Below are positions 1-8,248 of a stretch of DNA of 64,000 nucleotides, piece after piece. The position numbers and the translations under genes were made by a program. The DNA lies in contig CP081102.1 in assembly GCA_025141835.1 (NCBI GenBank), positions 1,860,001 through 1,924,000 on the forward strand, read 5' to 3'. The notes under the pieces were generated by a model, which was given only the letters and a program-made list of their open reading frames with translations, was not told the DNA's origin and did not search any database. The DNA comes from Rhodobacteraceae bacterium M385 (GTDB lineage Bacteria > Pseudomonadota > Alphaproteobacteria > Rhodobacterales > Rhodobacteraceae). Every line of letters begins with the position of its first letter. Position 1 is the first letter of the stretch.

Positions 1-1
1 C

Positions 2-268
2 CATGCCGATGATCTGATGATCTCATCTACCAAATCCATGCATGGCCACCTGATCGGCGGCACCGGCGCGGTGGAGCTTTTGGCCTGCATCATGGCCCTG
101 AAAGACGGGGTGATTGCGCCGACCATTGGCTATCAGGAACCTGACCCCGAATGCGCTCTGGACGTTGTCCCCAACGAGGCGCGAGATGCCAAAGTTGATG
201 CCTGCCTATCGAACGCCTTCGCCTTCGGGGGCTTGAACGCAGTTCTGGCGCTCCGCGCCGCGCCCTAA
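2..268 (+). CDS. beta-ketoacyl-ACP synthase family protein, C-terminal end (5' truncated by window edge)
   Basis: Only the last 88 or so residues are present; the frame is open to the left edge of the window. The fragment carries STKSMHGHLIGGTGAVE, which matches the condensing-enzyme active-site histidine loop (STKSMTGHLLGAAG in FabF), and ends with NAFAFGGLNAVLALR, which matches the conserved NSFGFGGTNA tail. It would catalyse decarboxylative condensation of an acyl chain with malonyl-ACP in the cytoplasm. The T-to-H change before GH and the divergent tail suggest a FabF-like paralog rather than certain FabF. Upstream partners cannot be seen. Confidence 0.85.
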   Translation, partial: HADDLMISSTKSMHGHLIGGTGAVELLACIMALKDGVIAPTIGYQEPDPECALDVVPNEARDAKVDACLSNAFAFGGLNAVLALRAAP

Positions 269-288
269 GAAACCTCAGAGAACGAGCC

Positions 289-320
289 AAAGAAAAGCCC
301 GCCGGATCGCTCCAGCGGGC
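289..320 (-). terminator. rho-independent terminator of the IalB-like gene
   Basis: GCCCGC (297-302) pairs with GCGGGC (315-320), with a further GGA/TCC pairing inside. Read on the minus strand the hairpin is followed by TTTTCTTT, so it terminates the gene at 376-1050. It may also stop the converging ketoacyl synthase transcript, although that side has little T-richness. Confidence 0.75.
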
Positions 321-375
321 CAATCTTGCCGCCCCGCATATGCCGAGGCATGTGTCGGGCGTAACTTCCGGGAGC

Positions 376-1050
376 TTACTCCGTCGCTTCTTCCGTCGGT
401 TCCGCATCCCCTTCGGCGGCTGCGGCTTCTTCCTGAGCTGCAATAAAGGCACGCACCTCGGTAATGCGTTCTTGCAGGGAGTCGAACGCGGCGGTGAACC
501 CGCGCAAAGAGGCGGTCGTGGGGACAGGCGCGCCGCCCATTTGACCAAGTTCATCGCGCAAGAGGGCAAACAAAACCACCTGCGTGTCGGCGCCGTTCTC
601 AAACTGGGCCACGTTTTCCGCCGTCAGAGACAGTTGCACAAAGCACCCAATGGGGCGGCAGAACGCATAGGGCACAACGGCGGGCTCGGCGTCATCAACG
701 CGAATCTGAAGGCCCGGGCTCAGCAGTGTATCGAGCGGTGTGAGGATCGTTGCGTTGGCAACAGTTTCGCCATCGTCGATCAAGGCGGCCGCGATGCGGA
801 ATTCAGCCACGGGGTTGCCGTTTTCCTCTTCCAACAGTTGGAACATCTCGCAACGGTCTGGGATGTCTTCGCCTTCCGAACGGATACACCGCACCTGCCA
901 GTCGCGGAAAATCTCCGCGACGTAAGGCTCTCCGGCCTCCACTTCGCTGCGGTCTGGCAATACCAGCGGCTCAGCAGCCTGTGCCAAGGCAAGGCTCGGC
1001 AGGGTCAGGGCGGCTACAAAGCCCAAAACGATCGGCTTAAAAAACGTCAT
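376..1050 (-). CDS. invasion-associated locus B (IalB) family periplasmic protein
   Basis: A 224-residue protein with a clear Sec signal peptide (FFKPIVLGFVAALTLPSLALAQA). The mature part opens with the family-typical segment around FRDWQVRCIRSE and contains paired cysteines (RC, RCEMF, FCRPIGCFV), as in IalB/Pfam IalB proteins. The C-terminal 30 residues are Ala/Glu-rich and low complexity. IalB proteins are periplasmic; in Bartonella the founding member affects erythrocyte invasion, but in free-living marine relatives the role is unknown. The gene stands alone, with its own terminator downstream and a noncoding region with promoter-like sequence upstream. Confidence 0.8.
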   Translation of the reverse strand: MTFFKPIVLGFVAALTLPSLALAQAAEPLVLPDRSEVEAGEPYVAEIFRDWQVRCIRSEGEDIPDRCEMFQLLEEENGNPVAEFRIAAALIDDGETVANATILTPLDTLLSPGLQIRVDDAEPAVVPYAFCRPIGCFVQLSLTAENVAQFENGADTQVVLFALLRDELGQMGGAPVPTTASLRGFTAAFDSLQERITEVRAFIAAQEEAAAAEGDAEPTEEATE

Positions 1051-1254
1051 ACGATGCGCTTCCTTATAAACGTCAGTCTACTCGGCCCGTTAACAAATGG
1101 CCGTTAAGAAAGGTGGCTATCATGTAGGGGGCTGGTCTGTCAGGCGCAAAATGCGGATCGGTGGGGGGCATCGGCAAAGGATTGCGGATTGGATCAGTCG
1201 GGTGGGGAATATGGCGAAAGTCGAGATAGGCGGCACTGATGCGCGGCCCTGAAA

Positions 1255-1322
1255 AGGCGAAAGGGTCCGTAGTACGGACCCTTTTCTTTTGTCTCTCCCT
1301 GTCGGACTGGCCGACTTGTGTA
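1255..1322 (-). ncRNA. candidate short minus-strand RNA or leader ending in a hairpin
   Basis: A promoter-like pair (1327-1355) would start a minus-strand RNA near 1320. Within about 60 nt it contains one small hairpin (GTCGG/CCGAC) and then the strong hairpin AAGGGTCC...GGACCCTT at 1261-1283. The minus side is followed by TTTCGCCTTTTC and the plus side by TTTTCTTTTG, so this terminator may work in both directions, better on plus. The RNA could be a free sRNA or an attenuated leader of the IalB-like gene, which starts at 1050. No protein frame is convincing here. Confidence 0.4.
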
Positions 1323-1326
1323 CAGC

Positions 1327-1355
1327 AACCTAAGGGACAGGTCGCGACCCGTCAA
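1327..1355 (-). promoter_or_regulatory. sigma70-like promoter
   Basis: On the minus strand TTGACG (1350-1355) lies exactly 17 nt from TAGGTT (1327-1332). The -35 is near consensus and the -10 is moderate. It points toward the hairpin at 1261-1283 and the IalB-like gene. Confidence 0.45.
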
Positions 1356-1412
1356 CAGCCCATTTCAAGGAATGTGATGAGTATCATTTCCTATTTAAAT
1401 ACAAGCGCTTGC

Positions 1413-1500
1413 CCATAAAAGAACCGCGCCAGAGCGGCGCGGCCAGTTGACAGGGAGGAAGTCAACACCGCGCCAAAGGCGTGGTGATGAACTCACTCTG
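1413..1500 (-). ncRNA. candidate small RNA with a CUUCCUCCC loop (CcsR-like)
   Basis: Read on the minus strand, three hairpins follow one another. CACCACGCC/GGCGCGGTG (66-86 in the 1400s) comes first. GTTGAC/GTCAAC (1446-1466) is second and presents TTCCTCCCT in its loop. CCGCGCC-GCTCT-GGCGCGG (1424-1442) is third and is followed by TTCTTTTAT, a good intrinsic terminator. A loop-exposed CUUCCUCCC is the hallmark of the CcsR stress sRNAs described in Rhodobacter sphaeroides; the similarity here is my reading of motif and architecture, not a homology search. The 3' end near 1413-1416 is well supported. The 5' end and promoter are not resolved. Confidence 0.6.
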
Positions 1501-1562
1501 GCGTAGAAAGGTTAAAAATGTATTGTTCAGCGGAGAAAAACTGAGATCAGGGACAAATCGCA

Positions 1563-3125
1563 ATGCCAGAGCAGGTGAACAACGGTATTTTCGTGGGCGG
1601 CGGCGGGCCGGATTATGGCTTGGCGCAATTGCTGCGCCCCGATTACGCAAACCGCCACGGCCTGATTGCTGGCGCCACGGGAACCGGCAAAACGGTGACG
1701 TTGCAAATCCTCGCCGAAAGCTTCTCGGCCATGGGCGTGCCGGTGATCCTGTCGGATGTGAAGGGCGATCTCTCTGGTCTGGCTCAAGCAGGGTCCGAAG
1801 GTTTCAAACTCCACGGTGCGTTCACCGAGCGGGCGCAAACCATCAATTTCGCCGATTACGCCTACCGTGCTTTCCCGGTCACCTTCTGGGATCTCTTCGG
1901 CGAACAAGGCCACCCGATCCGCACGACCGTCGCCGAAATGGGCCCGCTCCTGCTGGCCCGTCTTCTGGACCTGTCCGATGCGCAGGAAGGTGTGCTGAAC
2001 ATCGCCTTCCGCGTCGCCGATGAAGAGGAATGGCCGATCCTCGACCTCAAAGACCTGCAAGCCCTCCTGGTGTGGGTCGGTGAAAACCGCAAAACGCTGT
2101 CTCTGCGCTACGGCAATGTCTCGACCGCCTCTGTCGGCGCGATCCAACGGCGGCTTCTGGTGCTCGATAATGAGGGCGGCACAGGCTTCTTTGGCGAACC
2201 GGCGCTGGACCTCGATGATCTGTTTCTCACGGACGAGGCCGGGGCAGGGCGGATCAACATCCTCGCCGCCGACAAGCTGATGCAATCGCCGCGCCTCTAT
2301 GCGACCTTCCTTCTCTGGCTGCTGTCGGAATTGTTCGAGACCCTTCCCGAGGTGGGCGACCCCGATAAACCCAAACTGGTGTTCTTCTTCGATGAGGCGC
2401 ATTTGCTGTTTGAGGATGCCCCAAAGGCGCTGGTCGATAAGGTAGAGCAAGTCGCCCGCCTGATCCGTTCCAAGGGCGTGGGCGTCTACTTCATCACCCA
2501 AAACCCCGCGGACGTGCCCGAAGATATCCTCGGCCAACTTGGCAATCGTGTCCAACACGCCCTGCGCGCCTTCACCGCCAAAGATCGTCGCGCTTTGCAA
2601 CAGGCCGCGGAAAACTACCGCGACAACCCCGCCTTCGATATCGAAGACGCGATCCGTGAAGTGGGCGTGGGCGAGGCGGTGACCTCGCTTCTGGAACGTA
2701 AAGGCATCCCCGGCATCGCGCAGCGCACGCTGATCCGGCCCCCGTCGTCGCAATTGGGCCCGATATCCACCGCGACCCGTTCCCAGGTCATGGATCAATC
2801 CCCCGTTGCAGGTAAATACGAGGCCGTCCAAGATCGGACCAGCGCCTATGAAATCCTCCAGGAACGCGCGGCCGCCGCGGCCCGTGAAGCCGAGCAAGCG
2901 GAAGCCAAGGAAGAAGAGGCCCCCCCAGCCGAGCGGGAATACCGCGCCGGTCGCCGCTATACCGGCGGCGGCGTCAGCCGCTCCACCTCCAAACCGCGCC
3001 GCCGCTCCAGCCGCTCCGATAGCGTCGGCACCGCCTTTGCCAAAAGCTTTGCCCGCCAAATGGGCACCCAGTCGGGCCGTGCCGTGGTCCGGGGCATCCT
3101 CGGTGGCCTCTTCCGCGGCCGCTAG
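1563..3125 (+). CDS. HerA/YjgR-type (DUF853) ATPase
   Basis: A 520-residue FtsK/HerA-superfamily ATPase. The Walker A motif GATGTGKT is at residues 37-44, after an N-terminal GLIAGATG strand. Walker B is LVFFFDEAHLLF with D277/E278. An arginine-containing RSKGVGVYFITQNPADVP segment follows, as in YjgR/DUF853 proteins. The last 80 residues are Ala/Glu-rich and then Arg/Ser-rich, ending in a Gly/Arg tail. The exact function of bacterial YjgR is unsettled, so helicase or DNA translocase is inferred from the superfamily. The antisense frame is also open along the whole gene but looks like a shadow of the GC-rich coding bias. Confidence 0.85.
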   Translation: MPEQVNNGIFVGGGGPDYGLAQLLRPDYANRHGLIAGATGTGKTVTLQILAESFSAMGVPVILSDVKGDLSGLAQAGSEGFKLHGAFTERAQTINFADYAYRAFPVTFWDLFGEQGHPIRTTVAEMGPLLLARLLDLSDAQEGVLNIAFRVADEEEWPILDLKDLQALLVWVGENRKTLSLRYGNVSTASVGAIQRRLLVLDNEGGTGFFGEPALDLDDLFLTDEAGAGRINILAADKLMQSPRLYATFLLWLLSELFETLPEVGDPDKPKLVFFFDEAHLLFEDAPKALVDKVEQVARLIRSKGVGVYFITQNPADVPEDILGQLGNRVQHALRAFTAKDRRALQQAAENYRDNPAFDIEDAIREVGVGEAVTSLLERKGIPGIAQRTLIRPPSSQLGPISTATRSQVMDQSPVAGKYEAVQDRTSAYEILQERAAAAAREAEQAEAKEEEAPPAEREYRAGRRYTGGGVSRSTSKPRRRSSRSDSVGTAFAKSFARQMGTQSGRAVVRGILGGLFRGR

Positions 3126-3384
3126 CACCCAGCCCCAAAACGGCGCGCGCCCCCCCGGTCCGGGCGCGCGCCCTCGCGGTCACACGCCAACCCTCCCCAT
3201 TTCACCTTGGCAAATACACCTCCCCCCGGAGGGTCGCTTCGCGCCATATCCCTAAGCCATCGCACCCACGCCCCCTCACATCCCCGTTATCCCCCGGCCA
3301 AAGCCCCGCCAAAGCCCCGCCAAAGCGTCGCATCCCCCCCGGTGCTCTCTGGCGTCACCACCGCCCGCGGCCTACAACACCCCC
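3126..3384. repeat. intergenic region with hairpin, dispersed repeat and 11-nt tandem repeat
   Basis: No gene is evident. An 11-bp perfect hairpin, GGCGCGCGCCC/GGGCGCGCGCC, lies at 3142-3172 without a T-tract. A minus-oriented copy of the dispersed TATTTG-type repeat is at 3201-3229 (see 6846-6865). At 3297-3329 the 11-mer GCCAAAGCCCC is repeated three times, the last copy imperfect. Confidence 0.6.
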
Positions 3385-5373
3385 ATGATAGTTGAACTCG
3401 GACACTTCGCCCTGATCCTCGCCTTCGCGGTGGCGATCTTCCAATCGATCGTTCCAATGCTCGGCGCTGCGCGGGGGAACCAGTCTTGGATGGCCACGGC
3501 GGAACCCGCTGCCAGTGCGCAATTCCTGCTCACGGGCTTTGCTTTCGCGGCGCTGACCTATGCCTTCGTGACCTCGGATTTCTCCCTCAGCCTCGTTGCC
3601 GCCAACTCCCATACGGCCAAGCCGCTGCTCTATAAAATCTCGGGCGTTTGGGGCAATCATGAAGGCTCTCTCCTGCTCTGGGTTCTGATCCTGACCCTCT
3701 TTGGCGCTTGTGCGGCCTGGTTCGGCAAAGGCCTGCCGCCGACGCTCCGCGCCCGAGTGCTTGCGGTGCAATCGGCCATTGCCACGGCATTCTTTGCCTT
3801 CATTCTCTTCACCTCGAACCCCTTCCTGCGCCTCGCGGCCCCTCCCTTCGACGGCCAAGACCTCAACCCCCTGCTGCAAGACCCGGGGCTCGCGTTTCAC
3901 CCACCCTTTCTCTATCTCGGCTATGTGGGCCTCTCGATGGCCTTCTCTTTCGCCGTTGCCGCCCTGATCGAGGGCCGTGTGGACGCGGCTTGGGGCCGGT
4001 GGGTGCGGCCCTGGACCTTGGCGGCTTGGATTTTCCTGACCATTGGCATCGGCTTGGGCTCATGGTGGGCGTATTATGAACTTGGTTGGGGCGGTTTCTG
4101 GTTCTGGGACCCGGTCGAGAACGCCTCTTTCATGCCTTGGCTGATCTCGGCGGCGCTTTTGCATTCGGCCATCGTGGTGGAAAAACGCGAAAGCCTCAAA
4201 AGCTGGACCATCCTTCTGGCCATCCTCGCCTTCGGCTTCTCGCTGATCGGGACATTCATCGTGCGCTCAGGCGTGCTGACCTCGGTCCATGCCTTCGCCA
4301 ATGACCCGGAACGCGGGGTCTTTATTCTCATCATTCTGGCAATCTTCATGGGCGGCGCGTTGCTGTTGTTCGCCCTGCGTGCCGGCGCGATGGAGGCCAA
4401 GGGTGTCTTCTCCACCGTCAGCCGCGAAAGTGGGCTGGTGATCAACAACCTGCTGTTAGCGGTCTCTTGCTTCGTGGTCTTTATCGGCACGATCTGGCCC
4501 CTGATTGCTGAGTTGTTCTTTGACAGAACCCTGTCTGTTGGCCCGCCGTTCTTTGACGCGGCTTTCACGCCTTTCGTTTTCGGCCTAGCCGTTGTGCTTC
4601 CCGTCGCGGCGATGCTGCCTTGGAAACGCGCAAAGCTCGGCAAGCCCCTGCGGGCGCTTGTGCCCGCTGCCGTTTTGGCAATTGCGGTCGGTTTGCTGGC
4701 TTGGGCGATGTATTCGGGCCGCACGGCGATTGCGCCTTTGGGGGTTGGTCTGTCTGTTTGGTTGGTGGCGGGCGCGGCAACGGACCTTTGGTCGCGTACC
4801 GGGCGCGGTGCTTTTGGCGGCCGTATGCAACGGCTATGGCGTTTGCCGAGGGCCGATTGGGGCAAGTCCATTGCCCATGCGGGCGTGGGCGTGACGCTTT
4901 TTGGAGTTGTCACGCTGACCGGTTACCAGATCGAAGATATCCGCGTCGCCCATGAGGGAGAGGCCTACGTCGTCGGCGCCTATGAGGTGGAGTTGGTGGG
5001 TGTGGAAGATAACGTCCCCGGTCCCAACTACTTCAGCACCGTCGCCACGGTGATCGTTCGCGATCCTTCTACGGGCGCCGAGATTGCAGTGCTGTCGCCA
5101 GAGCGGCGCATCTATCCGGTGGCCGGGATGCCCACGACCGAGGCCGGTATTGACGGCGGCGTGGCACGGGACGTCTATATCACTCTCGGCGATCCCCAAG
5201 AGGGCGGCGGGTGGGCGCTGCGGGTCTGGATCAAACCCTTTGCCAATTGGATCTGGTGCGGGGCGATCGTCATGGCTTTGGGCGGTTTGTTGAGCCTCAG
5301 CGACCGCCGCTATCGCATGGCTGCGGGCGCTGCCCGGCAACGGCCTGCGGCCAAGGGAATGCCTGCGGAATGA
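3385..5373 (+). CDS. ccmF: cytochrome c maturation protein CcmF (heme lyase subunit)
   Basis: A 662-residue polytopic inner-membrane protein that, with CcmH and CcmI, ligates heme to apocytochrome c in the periplasm. The N-terminal half holds many hydrophobic segments, including ISGVWGNHEGSLLLWV near residue 92. The tryptophan-rich WWD-type motif GWGGFWFWDPVENASFMPW lies at about residues 234-252, where heme delivered by CcmE is handled. The C-terminal region has a periplasmic domain and a final membrane helix. The length fits the family. The stop overlaps the ccmH start as ATGA, so the two are translationally coupled. ccmE is not immediately upstream, where a HerA-type gene sits instead. Confidence 0.95.
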   Translation: MIVELGHFALILAFAVAIFQSIVPMLGAARGNQSWMATAEPAASAQFLLTGFAFAALTYAFVTSDFSLSLVAANSHTAKPLLYKISGVWGNHEGSLLLWVLILTLFGACAAWFGKGLPPTLRARVLAVQSAIATAFFAFILFTSNPFLRLAAPPFDGQDLNPLLQDPGLAFHPPFLYLGYVGLSMAFSFAVAALIEGRVDAAWGRWVRPWTLAAWIFLTIGIGLGSWWAYYELGWGGFWFWDPVENASFMPWLISAALLHSAIVVEKRESLKSWTILLAILAFGFSLIGTFIVRSGVLTSVHAFANDPERGVFILIILAIFMGGALLLFALRAGAMEAKGVFSTVSRESGLVINNLLLAVSCFVVFIGTIWPLIAELFFDRTLSVGPPFFDAAFTPFVFGLAVVLPVAAMLPWKRAKLGKPLRALVPAAVLAIAVGLLAWAMYSGRTAIAPLGVGLSVWLVAGAATDLWSRTGRGAFGGRMQRLWRLPRADWGKSIAHAGVGVTLFGVVTLTGYQIEDIRVAHEGEAYVVGAYEVELVGVEDNVPGPNYFSTVATVIVRDPSTGAEIAVLSPERRIYPVAGMPTTEAGIDGGVARDVYITLGDPQEGGGWALRVWIKPFANWIWCGAIVMALGGLLSLSDRRYRMAAGAARQRPAAKGMPAE

Positions 5374-5849
5374 AACAGCTCCTCCTCGCTACGCTCCTCG
5401 CAGTTGTCACTTTGGCAGGCCCCGCTTTCGCGGTGCAACCTGATGAGGTGCTCGATGATCCGGTGCTAGAGGAACGCGCCCGCGATATATCCGCAGGGCT
5501 CCGGTGCCTTGTGTGCCGTAACGAAAGCATCGACGAAAGCAACGCCGATCTGGCCCGAGACCTGCGCCTGCTGGTGCGAGAACGGCTTGTGGCGGGCGAC
5601 ACGGACGCGGAAACCGTGGCCTATATCGTGGCCCGCTACGGCGAATATGTGCTGCTGCGCCCGACATTCGACGGCTCGACCATTGCGTTGTGGTTGGCCG
5701 GGCCATTGCTGCTTCTGGCGGGCTTGGGCCTGTCGCTGACTTACGTGCGAGGACGCGCCCGTGCTCAGACAAGCGGCGAGGACGGGCTGAGCCCGGAGGA
5801 GCAGGCGCGGCTGGAGGCTATATTGTCGGATGAGCCAAAGCAGAACTGA
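5370..5849 (+). CDS. ccmH: cytochrome c maturation protein CcmH
   Basis: A 159-residue protein starting at the ATG that overlaps the ccmF stop (ATGA). It has a signal peptide (LLLATLLAVVTLAGPAFA) and the diagnostic thiol motif LRCLVCRNES with C46 and C49, which reduces the apocytochrome CXXCH disulfide. One transmembrane helix lies at about residues 105-127 (IALWLAGPLLLLAGLGLSL), followed by a short cytoplasmic tail. This is the short CcmH form; the TPR part corresponds to the separate ccmI gene at 28130-29368. A longer upstream frame exists but would overlap ccmF extensively. Confidence 0.95.
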   Translation: MKQLLLATLLAVVTLAGPAFAVQPDEVLDDPVLEERARDISAGLRCLVCRNESIDESNADLARDLRLLVRERLVAGDTDAETVAYIVARYGEYVLLRPTFDGSTIALWLAGPLLLLAGLGLSLTYVRGRARAQTSGEDGLSPEEQARLEAILSDEPKQN

Positions 5850-5918
5850 CGCGGCGTTTAGGCTTTTCTGCCCCCGCTGCTTTGCTAAGGTCCGGGCAAC
5901 CTTAGGGAGGCCTCGCCG

Positions 5919-6695
5919 ATGAATTACGAGACAATCACCGCAAAAACCCGTGACGGCATGGCCGTTATCACCATGAACCGTCCAGAGGTGATGAATGCCC
6001 TGAACACGCAGATGCGGGCCGAACTGACCCATGCGGTCAATGCCGCGGCGCAAGATGCCCGCGTGGTTGTGTTGACCGGCACCGGCGCTGCGTTTTGTTC
6101 CGGCCAGGATCTGGGCGATCGGGCCAATATGGGCAACTTGAACCTGGAGCGCACCCTGCGCGATGAGTACATCCCCATGCTCAATGCCATCGTCGATTGC
6201 CCGGTTCCGGTCATCGCCGCTGTGAACGGCACCGCCGCGGGGGCCGGGGCGAACCTTGCGCTGGTGTGCGACGTGGTCATCGCCACGGAATCGGCCTCGT
6301 TCATTCAAGCGTTCTCGCGCATTGGCCTGATCCCCGATGCAGGTGGCACATGGGCCTTGCCCCGGACCATCGGCCTGCAACGGGCCATGGGGGCGGCCTT
6401 GTTCGCGGAAAAGATCAGCGCGGCACAGGCGGCTGAGTGGGGCATGATCTGGGAAATGGCCAGTGACGCAGAGTTTGAGGCCCTGTGGACCGCGCGGGCG
6501 ATGCATCTGGCAACGGGCCCGAGTGAAGCGTTCAAGCGGATCAAGCAGGTTATGCGGGCCAGCATCGGGAATTCGCTGGACGAGCAGCTATTGCTGGAGG
6601 GGCAATTGCAGGGCGAATGCGGAAAGTCCCGAGATTTCAAAGAAGGCGTGATGGCGTTCTTGCAGAAGCGCCCGGCGGTATTTGAGGGGCGGTGA
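5919..6695 (+). CDS. enoyl-CoA hydratase/isomerase family protein (PaaG-like)
   Basis: A 258-residue crotonase-fold protein. The oxyanion-hole segments are FCSGQDLGD (about residues 65-73) and VNGTAAGAGANLAL (about 101-114). The segment FSRIGLIPDAGGTW follows, with the aspartate pattern typical of PaaG, 2-(1,2-epoxy-1,2-dihydrophenyl)acetyl-CoA isomerase. No other phenylacetate genes are nearby, so a general acyl-CoA hydratase or isomerase role is equally possible. An AGGGAGG ribosome site precedes the ATG. A strong terminator follows. Confidence 0.85.
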   Translation: MNYETITAKTRDGMAVITMNRPEVMNALNTQMRAELTHAVNAAAQDARVVVLTGTGAAFCSGQDLGDRANMGNLNLERTLRDEYIPMLNAIVDCPVPVIAAVNGTAAGAGANLALVCDVVIATESASFIQAFSRIGLIPDAGGTWALPRTIGLQRAMGAALFAEKISAAQAAEWGMIWEMASDAEFEALWTARAMHLATGPSEAFKRIKQVMRASIGNSLDEQLLLEGQLQGECGKSRDFKEGVMAFLQKRPAVFEGR

Positions 6696-6720
6696 AGCAC
6701 AAGCTTCTTCGCAAATAGTA

Positions 6721-6754
6721 AAGCGCCGACGGAGAGATCCGCCGGCGCTTTTTT
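6721..6754 (+). terminator. rho-independent terminator after the enoyl-CoA hydratase gene
   Basis: The stem AGCGCCGACGG/CCGCCGGCGCT, with one mismatch and a 6-nt loop, is followed by a run of six T residues. It ends the ccmFH-hydratase transcript. Confidence 0.9.
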
Positions 6755-6777
6755 GAATTGCCGCCAGAGGCGACGAT

Positions 6778-6865
6778 ATATTTGGCCGCCCTAGGGCGGC
6801 GGAAGGGGCGCTGCCCCTTTGCGCATCAAGATGCGCATACCCCGGGATATTTGAAGAACGAGGAA
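6778..6865 (+). repeat. copy of a dispersed intergenic repeat (GATATTTGAAGAACGAGGAAG)
   Basis: The core at 6846-6865, GATATTTGAAGAACGAGGAA, recurs at 42701-42720. More diverged forms (TATTT followed by AAGGTGAAG or CCAAGATGAAG) occur at 26497-26517 and, inverted, at 3201-3229 and 17942-17965. All lie between genes, beside terminators or GC-rich hairpins. Here the copy follows two short palindromic blocks (CCGCCCTAGGGCGG and AAGGGGCGCTGCCCCTT). No coding function is seen. Confidence 0.6.
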
Positions 6866-6895
6866 GCAGGGGCACATGATCGGGCCCCTGCGTGT
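6863..6895 (-). terminator. terminator of the liv operon
   Basis: GCAGGGGC (6866-6873) pairs with GCCCCTGC (6884-6891). On the minus strand it is followed by a moderately T-rich stretch (TTCCTCGTTCTTC) that is part of the dispersed repeat. Confidence 0.65.
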
Positions 6896-6904
6896 TGTTT
6901 GGGC

Positions 6905-8248
6905 CTATTTCTCGGGGATCAGGCCACGGGGGCTGAAGCGCAGGACCAGGAGGAGCACGAGACCCATAGTCAGAAGGCGCATATGGGCCGCGCTGTCGAG
7001 CAGGTGTTCACGCAGCCAATAGCCGTCTTCCATGCCATAGGTGATGCCCTGCATCAGCATCAGGCCAAGGGGTTCGACTTGAACCCAAAGCCACCAGATC
7101 AGAAAACCGCCGAGGACCGCGCCCCAGTTGTTGCCCGATCCGCCGACGATCACCATGACCCAGATCAGGAAGGTGAAGCGCAGGGGTTGGTAGGTTCCGG
7201 GGACCAATTGGCTATCGAGCGTTGTCATCATGGCGCCCGCGATGCCGCAGACGGCGGAACCGAGGATGAAGATTTGCAGGTGGCGTTGCTTCACGTCCTT
7301 GCCCATGGCCGAGGCGGAGACCTCGTTATCGCGGATTGCCCGCATCATTCGGCCCCAGGGGGAGTTCCAAGCCTTCTCGGACAGCCAGATCAGCAGGCCG
7401 AGGACCGCAAGGAACAGGGCCGCGTAGAGGAGTTTCACAGTCAGGGTCGAGGCTGTGACCGGATCGGCGCCAATGTTGGCTGCGAAGTCAAGGAAGCCGT
7501 TGCTTGCTTGCAGGTCTACCTCATAGGGGACAGGGCGTTCGATCCCGATGACGTTTTTCACGCCACGCGCCAGCCAGTCTTCGTTCTTGAGCACGGCGAT
7601 GATGATTTCGGCGATGCCAAGCGTGGCGATAGCAAGGTAGTCAGACCGCAGACCAAGAGCGGTTTTGCCGATGATCCAAGCCACGCCTGCGGCCAGAAGG
7701 CCGCCCACGGGCCATGCCAGAAGCACAGGCAGGCCCAAGCCACCGAGGAAGCCGGTGGAGGCAGGGTTGATCGCCTCTACCGCTTCGGTGCCGGCGTCAA
7801 AGACACGGCGAAAGATCGCGTAGCCGATGATCAGGAAGGCAAGGATCACGAGACCTCGGAGCCGGCCCTTGGGCAGCGCACTCCAAAGCAGGATCGCGCC
7901 GACAATCGTGCCTGCCCCAAGCAACAACCCAAGGATTGTTTGCAAGCCGCCTGCGGCCCAGGCCTCGGGCACCGGATCGACCGAGATCAGAACCGTGGCA
8001 AGGCCGCCCAGGGCCACGAAACCCATGACGCCCACGTTAAAGAGGCCCGCGTAGCCCCATTGCATGTTCACGCCCAAGGCCATGATGCAGCTGATCAGGC
8101 CCATGTTGAAGATTGTCAGGGCGGTGTTCCAGGATTGCAGGAAGCCCGTGCCAAGGAACAGGACCGCGACCAAAGCGAACAGAAGGATGTTTTTGGTATT
8201 CACGCCCGAAGTGGCGGCGGATGTGGCGGGTGCGGTTGCGTCGCTCAT
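6905..8248 (-). CDS. livM: branched-chain amino acid ABC transporter permease LivM
   Basis: A 447-residue polytopic permease of the LivM family. Family-typical segments include MQWGYAGLFNVGVMGFVALGG, the long GLRSDYLAIATLGIAEII stretch, and AIRDNEVSASAMGKDVKQRHL, which corresponds to the coupling region contacting the ATPases. It is longer than the usual 300-350 residues because of an extended N-terminus and extra hydrophobic segments in the middle. Its start overlaps the livH stop (ATGA). With LivH it forms the membrane channel for branched-chain amino acids or related solutes. Confidence 0.93.
   Translation of the reverse strand: MSDATAPATSAATSGVNTKNILLFALVAVLFLGTGFLQSWNTALTIFNMGLISCIMALGVNMQWGYAGLFNVGVMGFVALGGLATVLISVDPVPEAWAAGGLQTILGLLLGAGTIVGAILLWSALPKGRLRGLVILAFLIIGYAIFRRVFDAGTEAVEAINPASTGFLGGLGLPVLLAWPVGGLLAAGVAWIIGKTALGLRSDYLAIATLGIAEIIIAVLKNEDWLARGVKNVIGIERPVPYEVDLQASNGFLDFAANIGADPVTASTLTVKLLYAALFLAVLGLLIWLSEKAWNSPWGRMMRAIRDNEVSASAMGKDVKQRHLQIFILGSAVCGIAGAMMTTLDSQLVPGTYQPLRFTFLIWVMVIVGGSGNNWGAVLGGFLIWWLWVQVEPLGLMLMQGITYGMEDGYWLREHLLDSAAHMRLLTMGLVLLLVLRFSPRGLIPEK

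Noticed and set aside
1527..3128. Long open frame antisense to the HerA-type gene
   Set aside because: Composition (His, Gly, Asp, Arg-rich, no motifs) is typical of an antisense shadow.
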